From Orientallactaga sibirica (Eukaryota; Chordata; Mammalia; Rodentia; Dipodidae), in assembly GCA_036365145.1 (NCBI GenBank), contig JAEOAD010002279.1, forward strand, positions 740,001 through 804,000: a stretch of 64,000 nucleotides of DNA. Reading direction: 5' to 3'. Shown in pieces: positions 52,783 through 63,075 of the stretch (position 1 is its first letter; each line of letters opens with the position of its first letter). The position numbers and the translations under genes were made by a program. The notes under the pieces were generated by a model. The model did no database searches, had not been told where the DNA came from, and was given only the letters and a program-made list of their open reading frames with translations.

Positions 52783-53001
52783 AGAGAGAGAGGGAGAGAG
52801 AAAGAAAGAGAATGGGCGCACCAGCAGCCTCTCAGCCACTGTGAATGACGAACTCCAGAAGCATGCGCCCCCTTGTGGGCAAGTGCAGCATTGCACCCTT
52901 GCATCACTTTGCATCTGGCTAAACGTGGGACCTGGAGAATTGAATGGCGTTCTTGGGCTTAGCAGGCAGGCGCCTTAACTGCTAAGCCATCTCTCCAGTC
53001 C
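52748..53001 (-). mobile_element. DIP-type SINE, lineage L
   Basis: Reverse copy with T33 tail complement; TSD TAGCCAATGTC at 52737-52747 and 53002-53012. Confidence 0.97.
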
Positions 53002-53012
53002 TAGCCAATGTC

Positions 53013-53234
53013 TTTTTGAAAGTATTTTTAGTTTGGAAGAAGAAGAGAGAGAGAGAGAGAGAGGCCGAGAAAGGGAGAGAATGAATTGGTGTTCCAGGAT
53101 ATCTTGCTGCTGTAAATGAATTCCATATGCACGCACCACTTTGTGCATCTAACTTTATGTGCATGCTAGGGAATTGAACCTAGGCCAGCAGGTTTTTCAA
53201 GCAAGTGCCTTTAACCACTAAGCCATTTCCCTAG
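53013..53234 (-). mobile_element. DIP-type SINE, diverged lineage D
   Basis: CCAGGATATCTTGCTGCTG, GGGAATTGAACCTAGGCC, AAGTGCCTTTAACCACTAAG. Older reverse copy next to a younger one. Confidence 0.85.
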
Positions 53235-53288
53235 TGATGATGTGAGTCCCCCAAGTTTATGAACCCCAATTTTGGCTCCTGCTCCATT

Positions 53289-53568
53289 TTTTTTTTTTGG
53301 AGAGAGACAGAGAGAGAAAGAGAGAGAGAGGAAGAGGGACAGGGAGAGGGAGAGGAAGACAGAAATGGGCGCACCAGCAGCCTCTCAGCTGCTGTGAATG
53401 AAATCCAGATGCGTGCGCCCCCTTGTGGTCAAGTGCAGCATTGCGCCCTTGCGTCACTTTGCATCTGGCTAAATGTGGGACCTGGAGATTGGAACCACTG
53501 GAGATTGGAACCAGCATTCTTAGGCTTAGGAGGCAGGTGCCTTAACCACTAAGCCATCTCTCCAGCCC
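53289..53568 (-). mobile_element. DIP-type SINE, lineage L, long GA tract
   Basis: Reverse copy with doubled GGAACCA(C/G) block; TSD CTC(C)TGCTC(C/T)ATTTTT on both sides. Confidence 0.95.
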
Positions 53569-53606
53569 TCTCTGCTCTATTTTTTTAAACAAGAATAGAT
53601 TTTTTC

Positions 53607-53820
53607 CACTCTTTTTTTAAAAAAATATTTATTTTTTTGTTTGACAGAGAAAGAGGAAGAGGGAAAGAATGGGTGCACCAGGGCCTCCAGCCACTGCAAA
53701 TAAACTCCAGGTGCATGTGCCCTCTTGTGCATCTGGCTTACATGGGTCCTGGGGAATCAAACCGGGGTCCTTTGGCTTTGCAGGCAAACGCCTTCACCGC
53801 TAAGCCGTTTGTCCATCCCT
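53607..53820 (-). mobile_element. DIP-type SINE, lineage S
   Basis: Reverse copy with diverged head complement (CCGTTTGTCCATCCCT). Confidence 0.92.
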
Positions 53821-54044
53821 CCTGTCCTATTTTTAACAAAGAATTGAAAAAATGAAACCCAAGAAGGATAAATTATGCATTATTAAGTCGACTTAGGGAG
53901 AAATCACAAATTATGGGGTTTCTTTAAGGGAAATTGGGATCCAGGAAGAAGGCCAGAACAGAGCTATAAGCATGTGGGAAGTTGAAACATGCACTCAGGT
54001 GGGAAACACTGCATAGTTCATAAGGTTAATTTAAGAGAAATTGA
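53821..54044. other. Unique linker
   Basis: No feature recognised. Confidence 0.4.
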
Positions 54045-54620
54045 GTTTTTTTTTTTTTTTTTTTTTTTATGCATGCACCCATCATGTGTTGGTTCCATCA
54101 TTTCCCTTCTCCCTGGCCCCATTCCACTGACAGCCATCTTCAGTGGCACTGCTGGTATTCCCCCTGTTGTGAGTTGTGAGAACAGCGCTCATTGTATGGG
54201 GGTGGGGTGGGGAATGCCTCTAGATATTCCCTCCCAACCTGTGGCTCTTATAATCTTTCTACCTCCTCTTCTGTAAAATTTCCTGAGCCGTGGAGGGTGA
54301 GTTTTAAGTCTACGTCAGTGATGAGCTCTCAGGAGCCTCTGGAGCTCTGCTTTGGTAGGGGTTGAGTGTCCTCAGGGTCTGTCTCCTTCACCCTGGCACA
54401 GGTTGTCAGGCTTACCATGGAAGTGGCACTCTTGCTCACCTCACCAATTCCTCTGTGGTTTCACCTGGGCCCTGGCTCATGTGTGTATGTGGTGGCGGGG
54501 GGGGGGTGCTTGATCTTCTCAGTTCTCACTACCTTCTGATAAAGAAAAATCATTTCTCCATGGAGAATGAGGTCAGGATAAGCATTGTTACTTTAGAGAG
54601 ATTTTGATGAATGTAGCCAC
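54045..54620 (-). mobile_element. L1-like 3' UTR, reverse, 5'-truncated
   Basis: A T24 run (54045-54067) is the poly(A) tail on the minus strand. The body has CCCCATTCCACTGACAGCC, GCCTCTAGATATTCCCTCCC, TCCTGAGCCGTGGAGGG, TGAGTGTCCTCAGGGTCTG, which I recognise as rodent L1 3'-UTR antisense text. No ORF2 remains. Confidence 0.6.
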
Positions 54621-54625
54621 TCGTG

Positions 54626-55125
54626 GTGGTGTGATTCAGGTATCCTCCATAAACTTAGGGGTTCTGAATGCTAGGTTCCCAGCTGATGGAGATCAAGATT
54701 ATGGACCCCAGTGACGAGCTTCCATAGTCTTTCATCAAAAGAGGGCTGTTGCAGTCAGGTTCGCATTGCTGGTAGAAATCACCCAACCAAGAACAGCTTG
54801 TGGGATAAAAGGTTTATTTTTGGCTTATAGACTTGAGGAAAAGCTCCTTGAGGACAGGGGGAAACAATGGCATGAGCAGAGGGTGGACATCACCCCCTGG
54901 ACAACATCAGGTATACATCATCAGCAACAGGAGAGTGTGATGGCGCTACCTGCCATCACACAAGTCAGACTGAGGGTCATTCTGGGGACACCCAAATTGG
55001 TCAATGTATAGGAACCCTCCCCCCCCAAAAAAAATAAATGCCCATAAGCCCGCCTTTGAGAAAAAAGATGTGTAAACAATACACTGTGCCAGGAGGCGTT
55101 AGTTCTTAAGAAATTAAGGGTAAAA
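54626..55125. mobile_element. Family-X repeat pieces in both orientations
   Basis: 54626-54764 reads forward (GTGATTCAGGTATCCTCC, CATAAACTTAGGGG, TCTGAATGCTAGG), matching 15738 onwards. 54765-55125 reads the reverse end (ACCCAACCAAGAACAGCTTG, CCATAAGCCCGCC, ACTGTGCCAGGAGGCG). The forward and reverse parts meet head to head. Confidence 0.55.
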
Positions 55126-55336
55126 TCAAGAAAAAGGTGAAAAATCACACACTCTGCCTCCACTGTGAACAGTGCTGGGATAAAAAGAGCACTCAAGTAT
55201 AATTCGTGTTATAATGACAATTTTTCAATAGATCTGCTGGGATGCAAACAAACCCAGACATGCCCCCTTGAGCATCCGGCGTGGGTCCTGAAGAATATCT
55301 TTGGTTTTTCTTTCGAGCTCATATCTTCCTGGTTTT

Positions 55337-55412
55337 TTTTTTTTTTTTTTTTTTTTGGTTTTGAACTCTGGTTAGAACCTGGAATTCACTATGTAGTCTC
55401 TGGCCTTGAAGG
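55337..55412 (-). mobile_element. B1 fragment with deletions
   Basis: Poly(T), GGTTTTGAACTCTGG, CTGGAATTCACTATGTAG, TCTGGCCTTGAA; head half is missing. Confidence 0.75.
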
Positions 55413-56220
55413 CAAATGTGTCCGAAAATGTTTTATAATCTTCTTTTCTGAATTAGAAAAGAAATTGTTTTATAATTTGAGGTGGTTAATTTTACTCAAA
55501 GCATAGAGGGGATTCTAAAGCTGGACTTTAGCTTAAACAAACCCACCTACTACATCCCAAGAAAGATGCTGGTACTAGATGGAAAAGATAGCGGAACAGG
55601 GCTGCCTGGGAGAGGATTCTACCGTCCATCTGTCTCTGGAGTGTGTGGAACAGCGTCCCAAGAGTGTTCACTGACAGGCTGGGAAGAATGGAGGATTAAG
55701 GCCCTGCTTCCCAGCAGAAAGAGCAGAGGGTCTTTGAGGTAGAATGGTGTTGGGGACTTCATGGGCCGTTGTGCGTGTGGGGAAGGCAGGCAGAGATGAG
55801 ATGGGATTATAATGATGAAGAGTTGGGAAGAGTGAATTTCAAAGAACAGTTTTAGTCACAGATGGTGGAAGAGAAATGCAGAAAACGGGGCCCCAGCACC
55901 TTCCTCTGAGCTGATTACAGGAGGGGGAGCTTGCTAATGAACACATTGATTTCCCAGCTCTGCAGAACAATAGCAAATGCTTTCCGCAGTTATTAATTGG
56001 CATCACACAGCAGGGGTGGGGGATGGAAGGTGCCAGCGATTCTCTTAAGTTTGTCTTTGGGCGTTAGAGGACTAGAAAGAGCATACAAGGAGCAAGGAGG
56101 AAGGCTGGGTGCTAGCTATTGTAGAAAGGTGCTGGGCAGACCCCAGCTCCCAAGAAGCTTAACCTCTTCAGACCCTAGTTTTCCTCACTGAAATAGTATT
56201 TTTTCTAAACTTGTTTTTTC
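55413..56220. other. Unique; conserved-looking block 55880-56000
   Basis: 55880-56000 has TGAGCTGATTACAGG, GCTAATGAACACATTGATTT and CAGTTATTAATTGGCATCAC, the texture of a conserved enhancer. No coding signature in flanking frames. Confidence 0.4.
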
Positions 56221-56224
56221 TTAC

Positions 56225-56384
56225 TCATTTATTTATTTATCTGAGAGAGAGAGAGAAAGAGGGAGAGAGGACGCACCAGAGCCTCCAGCCAATGTAAACG
56301 AACTTATGTGGGTCCTGGGGAATCGAACTGGGATCCTTTGGTTTTGCAGGCAAATGCCTTCACCGCTGAGCCATCTCTCCAGCC
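56225..56384 (-). mobile_element. DIP-type SINE, lineage S, internal deletion
   Basis: AATGTAAACGAAC joins straight to TTATGTGGGTCC, so about 30 bp of core are lost. Confidence 0.93.
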
Positions 56385-56504
56385 CTATGTTTTTCTTTTT
56401 ATGAACATTATGAGCATGAAAGGAAATGGTTCAAAGAAAATGGAAAAAAAGTACTTTGCAGACTGTCTAGTCCTATAATTCATTATTTTTCTTCAAGAGA
56501 ACAG

Positions 56505-56990
56505 TATTTCTTCAGTTGATATTTGCAAGCATCTGCTGTATACCAGACTCTGGACCAGGCACAAAGGACATAGCAGTGAAGTTACAAAAGCGTTCTTGGG
56601 GCTGGAGGGATGGCTTAGTGGTGAAGGCATTTGCCTGCAAAGAAAAAAGGCTTGGCCACTTTCTTCAACGGGCCAGTTAAAAACACAAGTAAGGGCTGGA
56701 GAGATGGCTCAGCAGTTAAATCATTTGTCTGCGAAGCCAAAGGACCCAGGTTCGATTCCCCAGGACCCACGTAAGCCAGAATCACAAGGAGGTGCATGCA
56801 TCTGGAATTCGTTTGTAGTGGCTGGAGGCCCTGGTGTGCCCATTCTCTCTCTCTCTGCCTCTTTCTCATAAATAAATAAAAATAAATAAATAAATAAAAT
56901 ATATGAAAAAGAAAAGAAAAGAAAAGAGTTCTTGTCCTCAGAGCTGTCCAGCAAGGAGGAAGACATTGGGCCAAGAAGGAACAAATGCTG
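56505..56990 (-). mobile_element. L2-like LINE fragment interrupted by the chimeric SINE
   Basis: Left: TGATATTTGCAAGCATCTGC, ACCAGACTCTGGACCAGGC, AAGGACATAGCAGTGAAG. Right: GTTCTTGTCCTCAGAGCTGTC, AGCAAGGAGGAAGAC. Together they follow antisense L2 ('...ctggggatacagcagtgaac...agttcctgccctcagggagc'). Confidence 0.6.
56600..56921 (+). mobile_element. Chimeric retroposon: DIP head + 50 bp other + full DIP
   Basis: DIP head GGGCTGGAGGGATGGCTTAG to GCCTGCAAAG (56600-56641) is followed by about 50 bp of non-SINE sequence (56642-56691), then a full S copy (56693 to tail, (AAAAG)n). One TSD AAAAG(C/A)GTTCTTG flanks the whole (56587-56599 and 56922-56934); no inner TSD is seen. Confidence 0.85.
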
Positions 56991-57624
56991 AGACTCAGAC
57001 TGGCCACTCTTGGAAGCTCAAGATAAGACTGGCCTGGCATGTCAGAAAGGGCGTATTGTAGGATGCACCTGTCACTAAGGGGTCTACTTGTCACAAGCGG
57101 CCATACTACTATACCCCTCCTCTCTGCCTTGTGGAGACTTTCAAGGTTGAACCCTGCTGGGCCAGGGGGCAAAAGTCTGCCAACCTGAGAAGGAAGGGTT
57201 GACTTTTCTGCCCGTTGAGGATAGGCAGATTTGTGTCTTTTGAATGAGACACGCAGTTCACCTGCTGGGCGGGTGCAGTGCTTTGGGCTGTAAAACGTCT
57301 GCTGGGCCACCTCTAGAAACATCCCAGGGCACCCTTCCTCCTTGGCTGACACTCTGCTAAAAACGCCTCAAATTTCCCCGATTGGTCAGGAAATGTCCGC
57401 TCTTCACAAGTACAGAAGGAACAGGGGCTGGTCTCCTCACTGCACCCAGCACCTCACAGCGCATCCACCGTAGCCCCAACACACACCTCTTCATGAAGCT
57501 CCACAATCCCACATGCCCCATGTCTGCAGGCTTCCCTAAGAAGTATGCCGGGAGCCTGTGCCCGGTGATGCTTGTGGCATTCGTACCCAATCCTCGCCCA
57601 GCGTGCCTTTCTAAAACTATGCCT
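56991..57624. other. Unique sequence, no gene recognised
   Basis: Minus frames 56615-57352 (245 codons) and 57357-57827 partly translate SINE. No domain. Confidence 0.4.
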
Positions 57625-57626
57625 GG

Positions 57627-57852
57627 GGGCTGGGCAGAGGATTTAGCTGTTAAGGTGCTTGCCTGCAAAGCTGAAGAATGCACATTTGAATCTCCAGGTC
57701 CCATGTAGACCAGACACACAGTGAGGTGAGCACGCAATGTTGCACATGCGCGCAAGGGAGTGCATGTGTCTGGAATTGTCTGCAGTGGCTGGAGACCTGG
57801 CATGCCCATTCTCTCTCTCTCTCTCAAATAAATCTAAAAAATTAAATTTTAC
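57627..57852 (+). mobile_element. DIP-type SINE, L/M-like
   Basis: Diverged head (GGCTGGGCAGAGGATTTAGC), block GTGAGCACGCAATGTTGCAC, S-like GTCTGCAGTGGCTGGAG. An intermediate between lineages. Confidence 0.9.
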
Positions 57853-58079
57853 AGAACTACACTTAGAGAACAGGACTTTGCAAACTGGTGGCCAGGCAAA
57901 ATAGCACCTATCAGGCAGAGAGAATAAACGTTGGCATTCAAGTGCCCTAGATCTGAGTTTCCGGAGTAGCCACGGAGAGAAAAGTTAAGGGGCTGGGTTC
58001 GGCTCCAGAGCAAATACATCTCTAGTCCTGGGTAGGGTAGCATTACCCCTCCTGTCCAGGTGTTAAAGAGGAATGCAGG

Positions 58080-58195
58080 GCTGTGTGTGGTGGTTCCTGT
58101 TCCTTTAATCCCAACAGGAGAGGGTGAGAAAGGTAGATTGTCAGGAGTTTGAAGCCAGCCTGGGCTAAGGAAGTTCTAGCCGGAGACAGTGAAAG
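58080..58195 (+). mobile_element. Proto-B1-like fragment
   Basis: GCTGTGTGTGGTGGTTCCTG, TTTAATCCCAACAGGAGAG, TTTGAAGCCAGCCTGGGC. Confidence 0.6.
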
Positions 58196-58880
58196 CCTGG
58201 CTTGGGTTGCTGAAGTCTCCCTCCAGCCCCTCTTTGGCCCACTTCTCTCTCCTAGGGGAATTTTGTGCAGAGCATCGCCCCCTGGCTGGCTTGTGGATTT
58301 GAAGGCCTTCTTCCTCTTATGGTTTTGGGGTGGCGGGGGTGCCCATATGTGCATGCGCACTGGGAGGTAGGACTGACTCCTGTACTGTCTTCATCAGCTT
58401 CCATCTATACTCAGAGAAGCACGAATATTTACCAGTCTATATAATGGGCATCATATATATATATTTTTTTCCTGGTGTTCTTTAGAGAAAGAGAGAATTT
58501 TCATGAAAAGAATACAATGAGAATTTTCCAAGGGCTTCCGCGAGTAACCAATGGCATTCAGATCACATGCTCCGTTTTGCCTCCAGGACCCAAAGCAATT
58601 TCCATCCTGTTGTTTTAAAACACAAACTTCACACACAAATGAAATTATGAAACAGTTTCTATTTCATGAGGAACTTTTAAAATCACATATTCTCTAAGAC
58701 TTCCCTAAAGTAAGAAAGGCACAGATTCACACTTTTTTTTTTTTTTTTTTTGCAAGAATTTGCTGGTGTCTCTGAAAGTCTCCCATTTGCAGGGAAATTT
58801 AACTAAAAACAGTGGAACTTTCCACATATGAAAGGATGCATTTATTGGTGGTATGGATGAATAAATTATTAAGTAGTTGT
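58196..58880. other. Unique sequence, no gene recognised
   Basis: Only short AT runs (CATATATATATATT near 58452, poly(T) near 58732). Confidence 0.4.
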
Positions 58881-58896
58881 TTTAAGTTGTATTCTT

Positions 58897-58906
58897 TTTT
58901 AAAGTT

Positions 58907-58954
<48 letters not shown>

Positions 58955-59138
58955 GACAGAGAAAGGGACAGAGAGTGAAAGAAGGGCACACCAGGGTCTC
59001 TAGCCACTGCAAACGAACTCCAGACACATGCGCCACCATGTGCATCCGGCCTATGTGGGTCCTGGGGAATCGAGCCTCAAATTGGGGTCCTTAGGCTTCA
59101 CAGGCAAGTGCTTAACTGCTAAGCCATCTCTCCAGCCC
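58897..59138 (-). mobile_element. DIP-type SINE, lineage S2
   Basis: Reverse copy with (TTTA)n of about 11 units and GAATCGAGCCTCAAATTGGG. Perfect 15-bp TSD TTAAGTTGTATTCTT at 58882-58896 and 59139-59153. Confidence 0.97.
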
Positions 59139-59224
59139 TTAAGTTGTATTCTTATTTTGAGTTTCTGAAATAAACTGATTCCTATGCCCATATCACCTCA
59201 ACTCTCCTTCCCTCTAAAGGCCAA

Positions 59225-59480
59225 GGACTTGGGAGCAAATATTGAATTTATTTCTCAGGTGAGCATACACATAAAGAGAGAGAGAGAATATAACAGGGCT
59301 ATGCAAGTGCACTTCTCTGTCATAGGTTCCTCGTGTGTATTAACTTATTCAACCTCAAAATACATGGGAATATCTCAGCTTTTGAGGGTCAGCTTGTCTT
59401 AGAAAAGCCCCTTAGCCCACTGCCTTAGTTCCCCAGCTCTGTAACATGAGCAAATGATGGTGATGGTATAGTCAATGCTT
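59225..59480. other. Unique with possible MIR pieces
   Basis: CGTGTGTATTAACTTATTCAACC resembles antisense MIR ('atgtattaactcatttaatcc'); TTAGTTCCCCAGCTCTGTAAC resembles the plus strand. Not resolved. Confidence 0.3.
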
Positions 59481-60430
59481 TGCATCTTATAGACAGAGAC
59501 TGGACAAAGGTTGATGTGGCCCCAGAGACGGGGGGCGGGGGAGAAAGTCTATAATCCCAGAGGCGCATCCTTCCCGACCCTCGTAGCCCTCCAAACTGTT
59601 GTCCATGGAGGACAGGGATCCCAGTACAATGAGGGTACAATAGTGTCTGGTGAAAGGGCGCCCACTGGGAACCCGTTCCATCACCAGGGTTGTGAGGTTG
59701 GCCTCTTAGCCCAGGGAATTGAAGAGATACGGTAATTGGACTGAGACCGTATATTGCTAAACTGAAAAATTTGTGAAATCAATAGAGAAAAAAAATCAAT
59801 AGAAGTCTTCACCCTCCCCCCGTCCACCCTACATACAATGCAAAGATAAAAATTCCCACACAATTAAAAATCAGCCAAGGTTTCCACACTCTGCCTGTCT
59901 TGTACTGTTTCTGGGCCACAATTGTTCATCAGAAATAATTAAACCTTTTCCCCTGGGCCACAATTACTTGCTTAAAATATTATGAGTAAGGAGAATACAT
60001 TTCTAATTACCTAACCTTTCTGAAGGAGAAAATAGACATTATCCTTTGATAGGAAAAAAAGGAAATTCTAGGACCTGCCAGAGGGCTGTACCCCGTCCAT
60101 CGTTATCTCAGTAATTGCTGAGAGGAAAGAAGCAACACTTCCCGGAACCACACCTTCATTTTCCCCTTCTGAAGCGTTCAGGAATCAAAGTCATGGTTCT
60201 TCCTTTATGCTGCTTTGTTAGTCGTGAAAGAGCTGGTTGGTAGACAGCCATTACACACCTGTGTGTAACGACAGTGCTGCATTATAATGAGGGTGATCCT
60301 GGCTCTCCTTTGGACGTGGAAAACCAGGAGCCCTGAGCGGCATGTTTCACTGTTTCCTGATTTTATCTTAAACTTACACAGTGAAAACAAAAAAAGCCAT
60401 AATAATGACGAGGGGACAGTAAGATAATCA
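59481..60430. other. Unique; conserved-looking block about 59890-60150
   Basis: 59890-60150 has two GGGCCACAATT motifs (about 59913 and 59956), AGAAATAATTAAACC and TTTCTAATTACCTAACC, and TCAGTAATTGCTGAGAGG, typical of a homeodomain-rich enhancer. Frames here have no domain. Confidence 0.4.
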
Positions 60431-60478
60431 AAATAGCTAACACGTGCAGTCAGGCACTCCTAAATTATGTGCACATAC
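60431..60478 (-). mobile_element. MIR, left half, interrupted by minisatellite
   Basis: AATAGCTAACACGTGCAGTC then AGGCACTCCTAAATTATGTG follows antisense MIR ('aatagctaaca...gtgccaggcactgttctaagcactttaca'). Confidence 0.6.
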
Positions 60479-62985
60479 TGCCTCATGTATATGCTGTCTC
60501 ATATGTATATGCTGTGTCATGTGTATATGCTATCTCACGTGTATATGTAGTCTCACGTGTATATGCTGTCTCACGTGTCTATGCTGTCTCACGTGTATAT
60601 GCAGTCTCACGTGTATATGCTATCTCACATGTGTATGTAGTCTCACGTGTATATGTAGTCTCACGTGTATATGCTGTCTCACGTGTATATGCTGCCTCAT
60701 GTGTATATGCTGTCTTCTGTGTATATGCTGTCTCACGTGTGTATGCTGTCTCACGTGTATATGCTGTCTCATATGTATATGCTGTCTCACGTGTATATGC
60801 TGTCTCACGTGTATATGCTGTCTCACGTGTATATGCTGTCTCATGTGTATATGCTGTCTCACATGTATATGCTGTCTCATATGTATATGCTGACTCATAT
60901 GTATATGCTGTCTCACGTGTGTATGCTGTCTCATGTGTATATGCTGTCTCACGTGTGTATGCTGTCTCATGTGTATATGCTACCTCACGTGTGTATGTTA
61001 TCTCATGTGTATATGTGGTCTCACGTGTATATACGGTCTCACATGTATATGCGGTCTCGTGTATATGCTGTCTCAAATGTATATGATGTCTCATATGTAT
61101 ATGCTATCTCATGTGTATATTCTGTTTCACGTGTGTATGCTATCTCACGTGTATATGTGGTTTTGTGTATATGGCTGTCTCACGTGTATATGCTGTGTCA
61201 CTTGTATATGCTGTCTCACATGTTTATGCGGTCTCATGTGTATATGCTGTCTAACATGTATATGCGGTCTCACATATGTATATGTGGTCTCACATGTATA
61301 TGCGGTCTCATGTGTATATGCTGTCTCACGTATATATGCAGTCTCAAGTATATGCGGTCTCATGTGTATATGTTGTCTCACATGTATATACGGTCTCACA
61401 TGTATATGCGGTCTCATGTGTATATGCTGTCTCATACATATATGCTGTCTATGTGTATATGCTGTCTCATTTGTATATGCTATCTCACGTGTATATGCTA
61501 TCTCACGTGTATATGCTGTCTCACATGTATATGCTGTCTCATGTGTATATGCTGTCTCATGTGTATATGCTGTCTCATTTGTATATGCTATCTCATGTGT
61601 ATATGCTATCTCACGTGTATATGCTGTCTCATATGTATATGCTGTCTCATTTGTATTATGCTATCTCACGTGTATATGCTATCTCACGTGTATATGCTGT
61701 CTCACATGTATATGCTATCTCGTGTATATGCGGTCTCACATGTATATGCGGTCTCATGTGTATATGCTGTGTCACGTGTATATGCGGTCTCACATGTATA
61801 TGCGGTCTCATGTGTATATGCTGTCTCATACGTATATGCTGTCTCATGTGTATATGCTGTCTCATATGTATATGCTGTTTCATGTGCATATGCTATCTCA
61901 CGTGTATATGTAGTCTCACATGTATATGCTGTCTCACGTGTCTATGCTGCCTCGTGTGTATATGCTGTCTTATGTGTATATGCTGTCTCACATGTGTATG
62001 CTATCTCATGTGTATATGCTGTCTCATGTGTATATGCAGTCTCACGTGTATATGGCTATCTCATGTGTATATACTTTCTCATGTCTATATGCTGTCTCAT
62101 GTCTATATGCAGTCTCATGTGTATATGGCTATCTCACGTGTATATACTGTCTTATGTCTATATGCTGTCTCATGTCTATATGCGGTCTCACGTGTATATG
62201 GCTGTCTCACGTGTATATGCGGTCTCACGTGTATATGGCTGTCTCACGTGTATATGCTGTGTCACTTGTATATGCTGTCTCATGTGTATATGCTATCTCA
62301 TGCATATACTGTTTCTTATGTTATGCCATCTCATCTTGTGTGTATATTCTGTCTCACGTGTATACACTGTCTCACGTGTATATGCTCTTTCATGTGTATA
62401 TGCTGTCTCATGTGTATACGCTGTCTCACGTGTATATGTGGACTCACATGTATATGTGGTCTCACGTGTCTATGCTGCCTCATGTGTGTATGCTGTCTTA
62501 TGTGTGTATGCTGTCTCACGTGTGTATGCTATCTCACGTGTATATTCAGTCTCATGTGTATATGCTGTCTCATGTGTACATGTGGTCTCACATGTATATG
62601 GCTATCTCACGTGTATATACTTTCTCATGTCTATATGCTGTCTCATGTCTATATGCAGTCTCACGTGTATATGGCTGTCTCACATGTATATGCTGTGTTA
62701 CATGTATATGCTGTCTCATGTGTATGTGCTATCTCGTGTATATACTGTTTCTTTTGTTATGCCATCTCATCTAGTGTGTATATGCTCTTTCATGTGTATA
62801 TGCTGTCTCACGTGTATATGTGGACTCACATGTATATGTGGTCTCATGTGTCTATGCTGTCTCACATGTATATGCTGTCCCACGTGTATATGCTGTCTCA
62901 TGTGTATATGCGGTCTCATGTATATACTGTCTAATGTGTAATGCCATCTCATCTGGGTGTATATACAGTCTTATGTGTCTATACC
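60479..62985. repeat. 18-bp minisatellite, about 140 units, expanded inside a MIR
   Basis: The basic unit is GTCTCACGTGTATATGCT with variants CATGTG, CACATG, TATGCG, TATGCA. Indels give 16-, 17- and 19-bp units (for example TATGGCTGTC). A period divisible by 3 with no stop in the unit leaves long frames open in all plus frames and several minus frames; the longest runs 60665-62941. No start context, splice or domain supports coding. Higher-order blocks recur at distances of 72, 108, 394 and 436 bp. The unit contains the E-box palindrome CACGTG and a 13-bp purine/pyrimidine alternation (CACGTGTATATGC). Confidence 0.97.
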
Positions 62986-63075
62986 ATTGGGAAACTGATA
63001 GGTGAAAGAACTGAGGCCCCAAGGTTTTACGTAACTTGCCCAAGATCACAGAGCTAACAACTTGAGCCATGCTGG
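62986..63075 (-). mobile_element. MIR, right half
   Basis: GGGAAACTGATAGGTGAAAG, AACTGAGGCCCCAAGG, GTAACTTGCCCAAGATCACAG follow antisense MIR directly where the left half would continue. Confidence 0.7.

Noticed and set aside
56615..57352. 245-codon minus-strand frame
   Set aside because: Its middle is antisense DIP SINE and its start lies in unique sequence with no domain.
60665..62941. Long open frame as a real repeat-protein gene
   Set aside because: All three plus frames and minus frames stay open because the 18-bp unit lacks stops; indels switch frames freely and no start, splice or domain evidence exists.
60479..62985. CRISPR array
   Set aside because: Repeats are contiguous with no unique spacers, and the DNA is rodent.
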